A DNA stretch of 34,293 nucleotides from Pseudomonadota bacterium (GTDB lineage Bacteria; Pseudomonadota; Gammaproteobacteria; Xanthomonadales; Rhodanobacteraceae): positions 1 through 34,293 of the forward strand of contig JAFEFQ010000004.1 of assembly GCA_018240505.1 (NCBI GenBank), read 5' to 3'. A program made the position numbers and the translations under genes. Positions 7,954 through 16,613 of this stretch are shown here, piece by piece (the stretch's first letter is position 1; the number at the start of each line of letters is the position of its first letter). The notes under the pieces are model-generated. The model was given only the letters and a program-made list of their open reading frames with translations, was not told the origin of the DNA and searched no databases.

Positions 7954-8651
7954 GCCGCGTCCAGGTGCCGTGCGAAGAAAGCCAGCGTGCGTTCGAGCGC
8001 GAGCGTGGCGCTGGCCGCGTCGTAGCTCGATGCGGTCGCGTCGCGGTTGAAGGCATGATCGGCAGGGTAGGTATAAATTTCCAGTTCGCGCTGCGCCGGC
8101 GGCACCTCCTCGGCGAAATGCAGCTCGGCGCGATGGCGCGCGACCGCCTCGGGCGGGATCGACTTGTCACGCTCGCCGAAGTGGAAGATCGCCGGCGCGC
8201 GCAGCGGTTCGTGCAGGAAATTGACGTTGCGCGCGCCGTAATAGCTGACCGCAGGCAGGCCCAGCCGTATCGCCGCGAGCATGGCGACCGTGCCGCCCCA
8301 GCAATAGCCGACGACGCCGATCCTGCCGCTCGACGCGATCGACGAAGCCGCGCTGGCGACATCCTCCATCACCCGCTCGAACGGCGTCGCCGCGACGAGC
8401 TCGCGCGCGCGCGCGAAGCCTGCCTGGTCGTAATCGAGCTCGACGCGATGCTCGACATGATCGAAGAACGCCGGCGCGATCGCGACGTAGCCGTGTGCGG
8501 CGAAGCGGTCGGCGACGCCGCGGATATGCGCGTTGACGCCGAAGATTTCCTGGGCGACGACGAGTCCGCCGCGCGGCGTGCCCGCGGGCCTGGCGACATA
8601 GGCGCCGATGCATTGCGTGCGCGTGGTGCCGATCTGGATCGTTTCGCCCAT
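7950..8651 (-). CDS. Dienelactone hydrolase family protein
   Basis: This is a 233-residue alpha/beta hydrolase of the DLH family. The nucleophile elbow is GYCWGG with Cys, as in true dienelactone hydrolases. The acidic residue is likely in FGERDKSIPP and the catalytic His is in YPADHAFNRD. The N-terminal strand GGLVVAQEIFGVNAHIRGVADRFAAHGY is also typical. It is the first gene of the minus-strand 5-oxoproline unit, overlapping the HIT gene (ATGA), and starts at 8651, 26 bases after the stop of the GGDEF gene on the same strand. No -10 box is obvious in that short gap, so it may be read through from the GGDEF gene. The natural substrate is unknown. Confidence 0.93.
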   Translation of the reverse strand: MGETIQIGTTRTQCIGAYVARPAGTPRGGLVVAQEIFGVNAHIRGVADRFAAHGYVAIAPAFFDHVEHRVELDYDQAGFARARELVAATPFERVMEDVASAASSIASSGRIGVVGYCWGGTVAMLAAIRLGLPAVSYYGARNVNFLHEPLRAPAIFHFGERDKSIPPEAVARHRAELHFAEEVPPAQRELEIYTYPADHAFNRDATASSYDAASATLALERTLAFFARHLDAA

Positions 8652-8677
8652 GGCCGCTGGCTCCGCTGAACAGGCAA

Positions 8678-10816
8678 TCAGCGTAAATCGGCGGCGGGCG
8701 AAGTCAAGCGCGCCGGGAAGCCCTGCACCTGGTTGCGCCCGGCCTGCTTCGCCGCGTACAGCGCACGGTCGGCGGCATCGATGAGCAGGTCGATCGCATC
8801 GATCGTCGGCATCTGGCGCAACATCGCCGCGCCGATGCTGATCGTCGCGGGCGGATCGACGCCGGCCATGTTTTCGGCCACGGCCCGGCGGATGCGTTCG
8901 GCGAGCCGCCGGCTCGCGGACTCGTCGCGACCGACGAAGGCGACCATGAATTCCTCGCCGCCGAAGCGGCCGAGGAGACAATCGGCTTCGAGTGCGTCGC
9001 GGATGAAGCGCACTGCCTTGACCAGCACGCGGTCGCCGGCAAGATGGCCGTAGCGATCGTTGACCTGCTTGAAGTTGTCGAAATCGATCAACAGCAGGGT
9101 CAGGTTGCGTTGCGTCCTGCGGCAGTCGGCCAGCAGGCTGCCGAGTTCGCCGAGCATGTAGGAGCGGCTGTGCACGCCGGTCAGCGGATCGATGATCGTG
9201 GCCTGGTAGAGCGAACGCGCCTGCGATTCGAGTCTCCGGTTCGCGTCGGCCAGCGCCGTGCGCTGCCGGTCGACTTCCTCGCCGTGCTCCGCCAAGGCGC
9301 GATTGAGCTTGCGCAGCCGGACCAGAAGGGCGGCAAAGACGGCGAGGATCGCGACCAGCGCGGCGATCGCGACGATGCCGTAACGGCGCTCCTTGCTGCC
9401 GAGCTGCAGGCGCTCGGCCTGCAGTTCGTTGGTGCGTCTGGCCAGTTCGAGTTGCTGCCGGCTCTGCTCGCGCACCTGGCGGACCTCGATCGCGGTAAGC
9501 AGGCGCGAGGAACGCGTGCCGAGCAGTTCCTCGTGCAAGCCGGCATGGCGGTGGGCGAATTCGTGCGCCGTCGCCGGGTCGTTCTCCGCTTCGGCCAAAT
9601 GGTCGCGCAAGGCGTAGGCCTGGGCGAGATAGGGGCGCAGTCCGGCGGCGTTGAGCAGCGGCGACACCTCGCCGAGCAGGCCATGGGCGCGTGCGAGGTC
9701 GTTGTGCGCGAGGGCGATTTCGGCGAGCGCCAGCTCGCTGCGCGCGACCAGCTCGCGCTGGCCGATCTCGCGCCCGATCGCGAGCGCCGCGTCGAAATGC
9801 GGGGCGGCGGCGTCCGGTCGGCGCAGACCGAGCAGCGCGCGGCCCGCCTCGAGGTGCTCGAAACCGATAGAAGGCCGGTTGTCGAGCGCTTCGCTGATCG
9901 CGAGTGCCTCGCTCGCCGCAGCCAGTGCCGCCGCATGGTTCCCGGCGTCGTTGAGAAATCCGGCGTAGGCGCCCTGCACCGACGCGTAGTAGCCGGGCTG
10001 CGCATAGCGCGAGGCCGCCTCGACCGCCTTGGCGAAGTAGCGCTGCGTCGTCTGCGTGTCGTCGAGCTCCCGGTAGAGCATGGCGACGTTGCGGTAGGCG
10101 ACATCGAGGCGCAGGTCGATGCGCTCGCGGATCTCCAGCGCTTGCAGGAAGTAGTCGAGGCAGCGCGCGAAGTCGCCCTGGTCGCGCGCGATCGTGCCGA
10201 GATTCGTCAGCGCGGTGGCTTCGCCGGCGGTATCGCCGAGCTTGCGGCGCAGGGCCAGCGCCGCGGACTGGTGAGCGAGCGCGGCGTCGAGGTTGCCGCG
10301 GCGGCGGTCGAATACGCCCTGGTACTCCTCGGCGTCGGCCCGGAGCTCTTCGTTTCCGCTCGCCTGCGCGAGCTGCATCAGCTCGTCGGCCAGGGCGCGG
10401 CCGCCGGCATAGTCGCCTTTGGCGAGCACGGTCTGGATGCGTGCGATAAGGGCGATGCCATGGGCCTGGTCGTCGCCGGCGGCCCGCGCGTCCCGGTTCA
10501 TCGCCTGCCAGTAGCGATCGGCGAGGTCGTCGACCGAGAGCGAGGCGTGGAACATGGCGAGCGCGAACTCGGCATCGATGCGTCCGCGCCGACCGCCGAG
10601 CTGCCAGGCGATGCGTGGCAACAGCTGCAAGACGGCGTCGGCCTGCACGCACAGCCGGGTCGCCGCGGTCACGGCCTGCGCGCGTACCGGTGCATCGTCG
10701 GCGAGAGCGGGCGCGGGGAGGAAGATCAAGGCGGCGAGCGCGAATGCGGCGCAGCGCCTGGCGACTTTGCCTGTAGTGGATCCCGAGTTGGCCAACCAGT
10801 TCCGGAGTGAATCCAT
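8678..10816 (-). CDS. TPR-containing diguanylate cyclase (GGDEF) with extracytoplasmic sensor region
   Basis: This 712-residue protein should make cyclic di-GMP. An N-terminal signal or anchor (residues ~1–40, hydrophobic FALAALIFLPAPALA) is followed by a ~430-residue alpha-helical region of tetratricopeptide-type repeats (for example DAALAHQSAALALRRKLGDTAGEATALTNLG). A transmembrane helix at ~479–501, a short coiled coil and a GGDEF domain (~540–700) follow. The active-site loop is an intact GGEEF at 619–623, with IDFDNFKQVNDRYGH upstream. The inhibitory RxxD site is missing (Glu and Cys at the expected places). The ATG at 10816 was preferred to an upstream TTG at 10970 because it precedes the signal peptide. 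The TPR part would lie in the periplasm and sense an unknown signal. Confidence 0.92.
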   Translation of the reverse strand: MDSLRNWLANSGSTTGKVARRCAAFALAALIFLPAPALADDAPVRAQAVTAATRLCVQADAVLQLLPRIAWQLGGRRGRIDAEFALAMFHASLSVDDLADRYWQAMNRDARAAGDDQAHGIALIARIQTVLAKGDYAGGRALADELMQLAQASGNEELRADAEEYQGVFDRRRGNLDAALAHQSAALALRRKLGDTAGEATALTNLGTIARDQGDFARCLDYFLQALEIRERIDLRLDVAYRNVAMLYRELDDTQTTQRYFAKAVEAASRYAQPGYYASVQGAYAGFLNDAGNHAAALAAASEALAISEALDNRPSIGFEHLEAGRALLGLRRPDAAAPHFDAALAIGREIGQRELVARSELALAEIALAHNDLARAHGLLGEVSPLLNAAGLRPYLAQAYALRDHLAEAENDPATAHEFAHRHAGLHEELLGTRSSRLLTAIEVRQVREQSRQQLELARRTNELQAERLQLGSKERRYGIVAIAALVAILAVFAALLVRLRKLNRALAEHGEEVDRQRTALADANRRLESQARSLYQATIIDPLTGVHSRSYMLGELGSLLADCRRTQRNLTLLLIDFDNFKQVNDRYGHLAGDRVLVKAVRFIRDALEADCLLGRFGGEEFMVAFVGRDESASRRLAERIRRAVAENMAGVDPPATISIGAAMLRQMPTIDAIDLLIDAADRALYAAKQAGRNQVQGFPARLTSPAADLR

Positions 10817-10939
10817 TCGCGATCGCCTTGGGCCTATGCAGAAGCATCCGCAACCGAACCTGCGGAGCGGACTTCCGCAGCCGATCCGGCCTGGTCCGCC
10901 CCGGGCAACGCAAGCCTGCCGAGGCGAAATGTCCGCTGA

Positions 10940-10947
10940 AGTATAAT
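10940..10947. promoter_or_regulatory. Divergent, overlapping -10 elements for rimO (+) and the GGDEF gene (-)
   Basis: A perfect TATAAT on the plus strand (10942–10947) would start transcription near 10954, about 20 bases before the rimO ATG. On the minus strand the same bases read TATACT (10945 back to 10940), pointing towards the GGDEF gene with a leader of about 117 bases. Neither direction has a clear -35. Placement between the two divergent genes supports a symmetric bidirectional promoter. The rest of the gap 10817–10975 shows nothing else. Confidence 0.6.
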
Positions 10948-10975
10948 TCCCCGGTTTCAGAATGTGACAAGGTTC

Positions 10976-12346
10976 ATGTCTTCGAATACCCAAAAAGTCG
11001 GTTTCGTCAGCCTCGGCTGCCCCAAGGCGCTGGTCGATTCCGAGCGCATCCTTACCCAGCTGCGCGTGGAAGGCTACGAAATCGTGCCGAGTTACGACGC
11101 GGCCGACGTGGTCGTGGTCAATACCTGCGGTTTTATCGATGCGGCGGTGCAGGAGTCGCTGGATGCGATCGGCGAGGCGCTGGAGGAGAACGGCAAGGTC
11201 ATCGTCACCGGCTGCCTCGGCAAGCGCGCCGAGGTGATCCGTGAGGCACACCCCGACGTGCTCGCGATCAGCGGACCGCAGGACTACGCGAGCGTGATGA
11301 ACGCGGTGCACGCGCAGTTGCCGCCCAGGCACGATCCGCATGTGGATCTGATTCCTTCGTTGAAAAAAGACAAGAGGTCTCGCCGGCGGGGCGCCGACGA
11401 GGACGTCGATGTCGGCATCAAGCTGACGCCGAAGCATTACGCCTACCTCAAGATTTCTGAGGGCTGCAACCACCGCTGCACGTTCTGCATCATCCCTTCG
11501 ATGCGCGGCGATCTCGTTTCGCGCCCGGTCGACGACGTGCTCATCGAGGCCGAGAAGCTGGTCAAGAGCGGCGTGCGCGAGCTGCTCGTGATCTCGCAGG
11601 ACACCAGCGCCTACGGCGTCGATCTCAAGTACGCCGAGCGCGAGTGGAAAAACGGCAAAGTGCGTACGCGCATGACCGAGATGTGCGCCGCGCTCGGCGA
11701 CCTCGGCGCGTGGGTGCGCCTGCACTACGTCTACCCGTACCCGCACGTCGACGAGGTGATCGGATTGATGACCGAAGGCAGGATCCTGCCGTACCTCGAC
11801 ATCCCGTTCCAGCACTCGAGCCCGCGCATCCTCAAGCTGATGAAGCGGCCCGCCGCGAGCGCGAAGACGCTGGAGCGCGTGCTCGCGTGGCGCAAGGCGT
11901 GTCCCGAGATCACCTTGCGCAGCACGTTCATCGTCGGATTCCCCGGCGAGACCGAGGCCGAGTTCGAGGAGCTGCTCGACTTCCTCGATGCCGCGCAGCT
12001 CGACCGCGTCGGCGCGTTCGCTTATTCGCCGGTCGACGGCGCCATGGCCAACGACCTGCCCGGCGCGGTGCCGGAGGAAGTCAAGCAGGAGCGTCTCGAG
12101 CGCTTCATGGCGAAACAGGCCGAAATCAGCGCGGCGCGCCTGCAACGCAAGATCGGCACGACCGTGAAGGCGCTGGTCGACCACGTCGGCAAGGACGGCG
12201 CCGTTGCGCGTACCGCTGCCGACGCGCCCGAGATCGACGGCCTGCTGCACGTCGTGGACGGGCAGAAGCTCAAGCCTGGGCAGTTCGTCGAGGTGCGGGT
12301 CGACGGCGCGGACGAGCATGACTTGAGCGGAAGCCTCGCGCGCTGA
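10976..12346 (+). CDS. rimO: Ribosomal protein S12 methylthiotransferase RimO
   Basis: RimO is a radical-SAM enzyme that methylthiolates the conserved Asp of ribosomal protein S12. The 456 residues show all three parts. The N-terminal methylthiotransferase domain has the auxiliary cluster Cys residues (C15 in [13 protein letters not shown]51 in NTCGFI, C80 in TGCLGKR). The radical-SAM domain has C164/C168/C171 in [13 protein letters not shown], followed by SRPVDDV and [18 protein letters not shown]-terminal TRAM domain binds RNA ([12 protein letters not shown] through [17 protein letters not shown]). The ATG at 10976 fits the family start; an upstream in-frame GTG at 10964 would add four residues. 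Confidence 0.96.
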   Translation: MSSNTQKVGFVSLGCPKALVDSERILTQLRVEGYEIVPSYDAADVVVVNTCGFIDAAVQESLDAIGEALEENGKVIVTGCLGKRAEVIREAHPDVLAISGPQDYASVMNAVHAQLPPRHDPHVDLIPSLKKDKRSRRRGADEDVDVGIKLTPKHYAYLKISEGCNHRCTFCIIPSMRGDLVSRPVDDVLIEAEKLVKSGVRELLVISQDTSAYGVDLKYAEREWKNGKVRTRMTEMCAALGDLGAWVRLHYVYPYPHVDEVIGLMTEGRILPYLDIPFQHSSPRILKLMKRPAASAKTLERVLAWRKACPEITLRSTFIVGFPGETEAEFEELLDFLDAAQLDRVGAFAYSPVDGAMANDLPGAVPEEVKQERLERFMAKQAEISAARLQRKIGTTVKALVDHVGKDGAVARTAADAPEIDGLLHVVDGQKLKPGQFVEVRVDGADEHDLSGSLAR

Positions 12347-12378
12347 TGTCGGCTTCGTTGCGCCAGGAATGACGAGTC

Positions 12379-13239
12379 ATGCGCTTCGTCGCCCCTTCCC
12401 GCGAATCCATCGATCCGGCCGTTTTTCTCCGGCCTCCGCTCGACTCGTGGGGTGAATTCGCCGATCTGCTGCGGGAGCCTGCATGGCCGACGATCGCGCA
12501 GATCGAAGCGATGCGTGAAAAAGTGGAAAATGCAGCAAAAGCACGAATGCCGTATTTCGTCGAGCAGACCGCCGACCTGCTGCGCGACGGCCTGCACTAC
12601 GAGCTGCGCATCGGCGAGCGCGGCGAGATCGCGACGCGGCCGGGGAACTGGCACGACCTGCTCAATGCGCTGGTCTGGCTGCGCTATCCGGCGATCAAGC
12701 GGGCGCTCAACGCGCGCCAACTGGCCGGGATCGCCGCGGTCGGGCCCCGGCAGCGCACGCGCGCGCAGTGCGCGTTGACCCATTTCGACGAAGCCGGCGT
12801 GATTGTGCAGATCGACGATCCGGCGCTGCTCGCGCAGTGGGACGCGCACGACTGGCACGGCCTGTTCTGGCGCGAGCGCGCGGCGTGGGGGGACGGCCGC
12901 ATCCGCGTCGACGTGTTCGGCCATGCGCTGCTCGAGCATGCGCTGCAGCCCGCACAGTTGCTGGTCGGCAAGGCCGTGGCGATCGCGCCATGCGCGGACA
13001 TGCCGCGACGTCTGGCGCACATGATCGACGCCGGCAAGTTGCTCAACGATCCCCTGGAACTGCGCCCGTTGCCGCTGTCCGGGATTCCGGGTTGGCATGG
13101 CGACAACGGCAATGAGTCGTTCTATGCGACTGCGCCATGTTTTCGCGCCCGTCGCCCCGGACGCTCCTATCCGCCAGCCATGCGCTGTGGTTGGACGCGC
13201 GATATCATTACGGCGCCCCGCAAGCGGACGCCAGCATGA
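12379..13239 (+). CDS. DUF3025 domain-containing protein
   Basis: This is a 286-residue soluble protein of unknown function. Features typical of DUF3025 are an N-terminal WPTIAQIEAM segment, the central RPGNWHDLLNALVWLRYPAIKRALN motif, THFDEAGVIV, a VDVFGHALLEHAL region and a C-terminal LRPLPLSGIPGWH. It starts 32 bases after rimO and its stop overlaps the kinase start (ATGA at 13236–13239), so rimO, this gene and the kinase are probably one transcript. About 35 residues after the last conserved motif are Arg/Pro-rich and look like a poorly conserved tail. Confidence 0.88.
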   Translation: MRFVAPSRESIDPAVFLRPPLDSWGEFADLLREPAWPTIAQIEAMREKVENAAKARMPYFVEQTADLLRDGLHYELRIGERGEIATRPGNWHDLLNALVWLRYPAIKRALNARQLAGIAAVGPRQRTRAQCALTHFDEAGVIVQIDDPALLAQWDAHDWHGLFWRERAAWGDGRIRVDVFGHALLEHALQPAQLLVGKAVAIAPCADMPRRLAHMIDAGKLLNDPLELRPLPLSGIPGWHGDNGNESFYATAPCFRARRPGRSYPPAMRCGWTRDIITAPRKRTPA

Positions 13240-16076
13240 GTTCGTCCATCGACCATTTCGGCGACCTGATCAATCCGCGCAGGTTCGCGACGCTGCTCGA
13301 CGCCGCTCGGGCATTGCCGGTATCCGAACAAGAGAGCTTTCTCACTCAGGAGTGCGGTGACTGCGACGACCTGCTCGCGCGTCTGCGCGACGCGCTGCAG
13401 GAAGGGGCGCAGACGCGGCCGACCGGCCCTCCGTCACATGCTCCGCCGTTTGCGGACGTGCAGGCGTGGATCGCGGGTGGTGACGACGGCCATGAACCTG
13501 GGGTGCGCCGATTCGGTTCGTATCGCCTGCTGCTCTTGCTCGGCCGCGGCGGCATGGGCGAGGTGCACCTGGCCGAACGCAGCGACGGCGAATTCGAGCA
13601 ACTCGTCGCACTGAAGCTGGTCTCGCTTCCGACTCCGGGCCTGATCCGGCGATTCCGTCAGGAGCGGCAAATTCTCGCGCGCCTGCAGCATCCGAACATC
13701 GCGCACCTGCTCGACGGCGGAGTCGGTGAGGCGAATATTCCGTTCTACGTGATGGAATACGTGGATGGCGTGCCGATCACCGACTACGTTGCCGAGAAAC
13801 GGCTCGATGTCGCCGCGACGCTCGCACTGTTCACCCGGGTCTGCGACGCCGTGCAGTACGCGCACCGCAACCTCGTCGTGCACCGCGACATCAAGCCTTC
13901 GAACATCCTGGTCGACGACAACGGCGTACCCAAACTCCTCGATTTCGGCATCGCCAAGGTGCTCGAAGGAAACAGCAGCGGCAACGTGACCGGCACCGGC
14001 CTGCTTTTCTTCACGCCGAATTACGCGGCCCCGGAGCAGCTTCTTGGCGGCGATGTCACCACGGCCACCGACATTTATGCGCTCGGTGTCGTGCTGTATG
14101 AGTTGCTCACGGGCTGCAAGCCGTACCGTTTGCGCCGCAACGAGTCGCTCGAGCAGGCCATCGTGCACGCCGAGCCGATGACCGCAAGCGTGGCGGCGGA
14201 GCGCGCCGGGCCAGGCTCCGCCAGGCAGCGCAGGATGCGTGGCAAACTGTTGCGCGGCGATCTCGATCATGTGCTGCAAACGGCGTTGGCCAAGGAACCC
14301 GAGCGCCGTTACGCGTCGGCCGAAGCGCTGAAAGCCGACATCTGCAACTATCTCGATGGCCGCCCGGTCAAGGCACGCGGAGCGGGTACCGCGTATCGTC
14401 TGCGCAAGTTTCTGCGGCGTCACTGGGCCGGCGTGGCCGTTGCCGCGGCAGGCGCGATCACTCTCGTGACCGCTACCGGCTTCAGTCTGTGGCAGGCCGA
14501 CATCGCCCGCCTGCAGGCAGACCGCGCGGCGACGGAAGCGGCCACCGCCGAGGCGGTGCAGGACTTCATGATCCACGCATTCACCCAGGCCGAGCCCTGG
14601 CGCAATGGCGGCCGCCCACCCAATGTGCTGGACCTTGCGACATCCGCGCTCGAACGCATCGACGTCGAGTTGCAAGACCAGCCTCTGGCCAAAGTCCGGA
14701 TGTACCGCACGCTCGGGCGGCTGTTCCGCGTGGCCGGCGACGTGCGCGATTCCGCCAGGGCGGGGCAGAAGGCCGTGGCGGAGCTGGAAAAGATGCCGTC
14801 GGCGGCCCCGGCCGAGCTGCACGATGCGCGCATGGAATGGTTCTTCAGCCTGATCTCCACCGGCGACTATGCCGAGGCGCGGCGGGTACTCGCGAGCGCA
14901 TCGGCCGGCGCGCCCGACGATGAAGCGCGCCGCCTGGCGATCGAGGATGCGCGCGCACTGCTGGCACGCGCGAGCGGAAATCTGCTCGACTACGATCGCC
15001 TGGAGCAATCGATACCCGGGCGTACCGCGGCGTTTTACGGCGAGGTCTCCGCGCGTACGGCGCAGGCCCGCTGGCACGCGTTCGAGGCGGCAATGCTGGT
15101 CGGGCACTACGCCGCGGCGCAGACCGCGCTCGAGCAGGCCTACGCGATCAACACGGCGATGATGCCGGTGGATGCGCCGCTGCGTGCGGAAGTCCTCGCG
15201 GATCAACTCGTCGTCGCGGCGAAACGCGGTATGCCCGAGGCTGCTGTGACTCTTGCCGAGCGCCTCGTCGCTCGCACGCGGCGCATGTTCGGTGCGAGCG
15301 GCGATCTTGCCGACAGCCTGACCAAGCTCGGCAGGGTGCAGCACGAGGCGCGGCAGGTCGACGCAGCGATCGCGACCTTGACCGAAGCGGATGCCCTGCT
15401 TGCCAACCCCGGGTTCGGCAACGCCTTGCGCCGCGCCGCGAATGCCGCTGAACTGGGTCGCGCCTGGCTTGATGCGAAACGCCCGCAAATGGCGCTGCCG
15501 GTACTGGCCGCGGCGCTGAAGACGTATGCCGATGCCGATGATCCGCGTGGTCTGGCCTTGCGTGCCGGCTTGGCGCGTGCGGCATGGTTGCTGGGCGATG
15601 CCACCGCCGCCACCCAGTTGCGCGAGTTCGCCGAGCGCGCGCGCAAGCAGCAGCTCGCGGAGCTGCCGGAAATTCTGGGATGGCTGGCCGAAGCCGAGCA
15701 AGGTGCCGCCGCGGAAACTCTCTGGCGCGAAGTACTCGTCGCTCTGGAAGCGCAAGGGCGGCCGTCGAGCTCGCTCGCGTTCGACAGTCGTCGCGCACTT
15801 GCGCGCCTGCTCGGCGCGCAGGCGCGCGCCGCAGACGCACAGGCTCAGTGGCGTCTTGCACTCGCGCTGTCGATCACGCTCTACGATGAGAGCAGCACGA
15901 TCGTTGAGGAAACGCTGAAGGAAGCGGCGCAGGCGAATCACATCGAGGTTGCGACGCTGCTGCAGCGCGCGCGCGCCGATGCCGCGGCCAGCGACCCGCC
16001 GGCGCGGCGTTTGATCGACCGCGTGCGCGAAGACGTCGCCGCGACCGAGGCGACGTCGCATGCTGGCCCGGGCTGA
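13236..16076 (+). CDS. Transmembrane Ser/Thr protein kinase with C-terminal TPR-like domain
   Basis: This is a 946-residue PknB-type (Hanks) kinase. The kinase domain (~95–375) is complete: P-loop GRGGMGEV at 103–110, the ATP-binding Lys in VALK (K127), HRDIKPSN with catalytic D218, DFG at 236–238 and the P+1-loop APE at 265–267. A membrane helix at ~397–418 puts the remaining ~530 residues, helical and TPR-like, outside the cytoplasm. The ATG at 13236 was chosen for its ATGA overlap with the DUF3025 stop and because the upstream extension overlaps that gene for 100 bases. In this order such kinases often sit beside an ECF sigma factor gene; none is here. The target and signal are unknown. 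Confidence 0.93.
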   Translation: MSSSIDHFGDLINPRRFATLLDAARALPVSEQESFLTQECGDCDDLLARLRDALQEGAQTRPTGPPSHAPPFADVQAWIAGGDDGHEPGVRRFGSYRLLLLLGRGGMGEVHLAERSDGEFEQLVALKLVSLPTPGLIRRFRQERQILARLQHPNIAHLLDGGVGEANIPFYVMEYVDGVPITDYVAEKRLDVAATLALFTRVCDAVQYAHRNLVVHRDIKPSNILVDDNGVPKLLDFGIAKVLEGNSSGNVTGTGLLFFTPNYAAPEQLLGGDVTTATDIYALGVVLYELLTGCKPYRLRRNESLEQAIVHAEPMTASVAAERAGPGSARQRRMRGKLLRGDLDHVLQTALAKEPERRYASAEALKADICNYLDGRPVKARGAGTAYRLRKFLRRHWAGVAVAAAGAITLVTATGFSLWQADIARLQADRAATEAATAEAVQDFMIHAFTQAEPWRNGGRPPNVLDLATSALERIDVELQDQPLAKVRMYRTLGRLFRVAGDVRDSARAGQKAVAELEKMPSAAPAELHDARMEWFFSLISTGDYAEARRVLASASAGAPDDEARRLAIEDARALLARASGNLLDYDRLEQSIPGRTAAFYGEVSARTAQARWHAFEAAMLVGHYAAAQTALEQAYAINTAMMPVDAPLRAEVLADQLVVAAKRGMPEAAVTLAERLVARTRRMFGASGDLADSLTKLGRVQHEARQVDAAIATLTEADALLANPGFGNALRRAANAAELGRAWLDAKRPQMALPVLAAALKTYADADDPRGLALRAGLARAAWLLGDATAATQLREFAERARKQQLAELPEILGWLAEAEQGAAAETLWREVLVALEAQGRPSSSLAFDSRRALARLLGAQARAADAQAQWRLALALSITLYDESSTIVEETLKEAAQANHIEVATLLQRARADAAASDPPARRLIDRVREDVAATEATSHAGPG

Positions 16077-16112
16077 TTCGGCGCGAGGCAGCCGGGCCCG
16101 TTGCCCTCGGCG

Positions 16113-16613
16113 CTATCCCGTGTAACTGACTTCGGTCACGACGAAGCGCTTGCTGCCCGACGGCAGCGGCGCTTCGAACTCGTCGTCGACGCGTTTCTTC
16201 AGCGCGGCACGCGCGAGCGGCGAGTCGATGCTGATCCAGCCTTTCGGCGCGTCGGTCTCGTCGGGGCCGACGATGCGCAGGCGCTGCGTGTGGCCGTCCT
16301 CGTCCTCGATCGCGAACCAGGCGCCGAAGAAAATTGCGTCGCGACCGGCGGGCCCGGCGTCGGCGACCTTGAGCGCGGGCAGGCGCTTGCTCAGATAGCG
16401 CACGCGCCGGTCGATCTCGCCGAGTTGCTTTTTGCGATACGTATACTCGGCATTCTCCGAGCGGTCGCCCTCGGCCGCGGCGGCGGCGAGCGCCTTGACC
16501 ACCTCGGGCCGGCGCACGCGCCAGAGTTCGTCGAGCTCGGCCTTGAGCCGCGCCTGGCCCTCGGTCGTGATGATCGCGGTCGATGCGGCCGGTGCGGGAC
16601 GCCAGCGGCTCAT
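16113..16613 (-). CDS. greB: Transcription elongation factor GreB
   Basis: GreB rescues backtracked RNA polymerase by stimulating transcript cleavage through its secondary channel. The 166 residues include the N-terminal coiled coil with [37 protein letters not shown], whose acidic tip (DRSENAEY) acts at the polymerase active site. The C-terminal domain carries [35 protein letters not shown] and FFGAWF are typical of GreB rather than GreA. The ATG at 16613 overlaps the stop of the frameshifted upstream gene (ATGA). The gene is convergent with the kinase; the 36-bp gap (16077–16112) has only an imperfect GC-rich inverted repeat. Confidence 0.95.
   Translation of the reverse strand: MSRWRPAPAASTAIITTEGQARLKAELDELWRVRRPEVVKALAAAAAEGDRSENAEYTYRKKQLGEIDRRVRYLSKRLPALKVADAGPAGRDAIFFGAWFAIEDEDGHTQRLRIVGPDETDAPKGWISIDSPLARAALKKRVDDEFEAPLPSGSKRFVVTEVSYTG

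Noticed and set aside
10964..10975. GTG at 10964 as the rimO start
   Set aside because: It adds only MTRF and sits closer to the -10 box; the ATG at 10976 matches family N-termini. It cannot be fully excluded.
10817..12319. Upstream extension of the GGDEF frame across rimO (1213-residue reading)
   Set aside because: It would run antisense through the whole of rimO and bury the signal peptide; the ATG at 10816 is the sensible start.
13434..16061. 875-residue open frame on the minus strand opposite the kinase gene
   Set aside because: Its translation is Arg/Gly-rich with no domain, while the plus strand encodes a complete kinase. It is an antisense by-product of high G+C.
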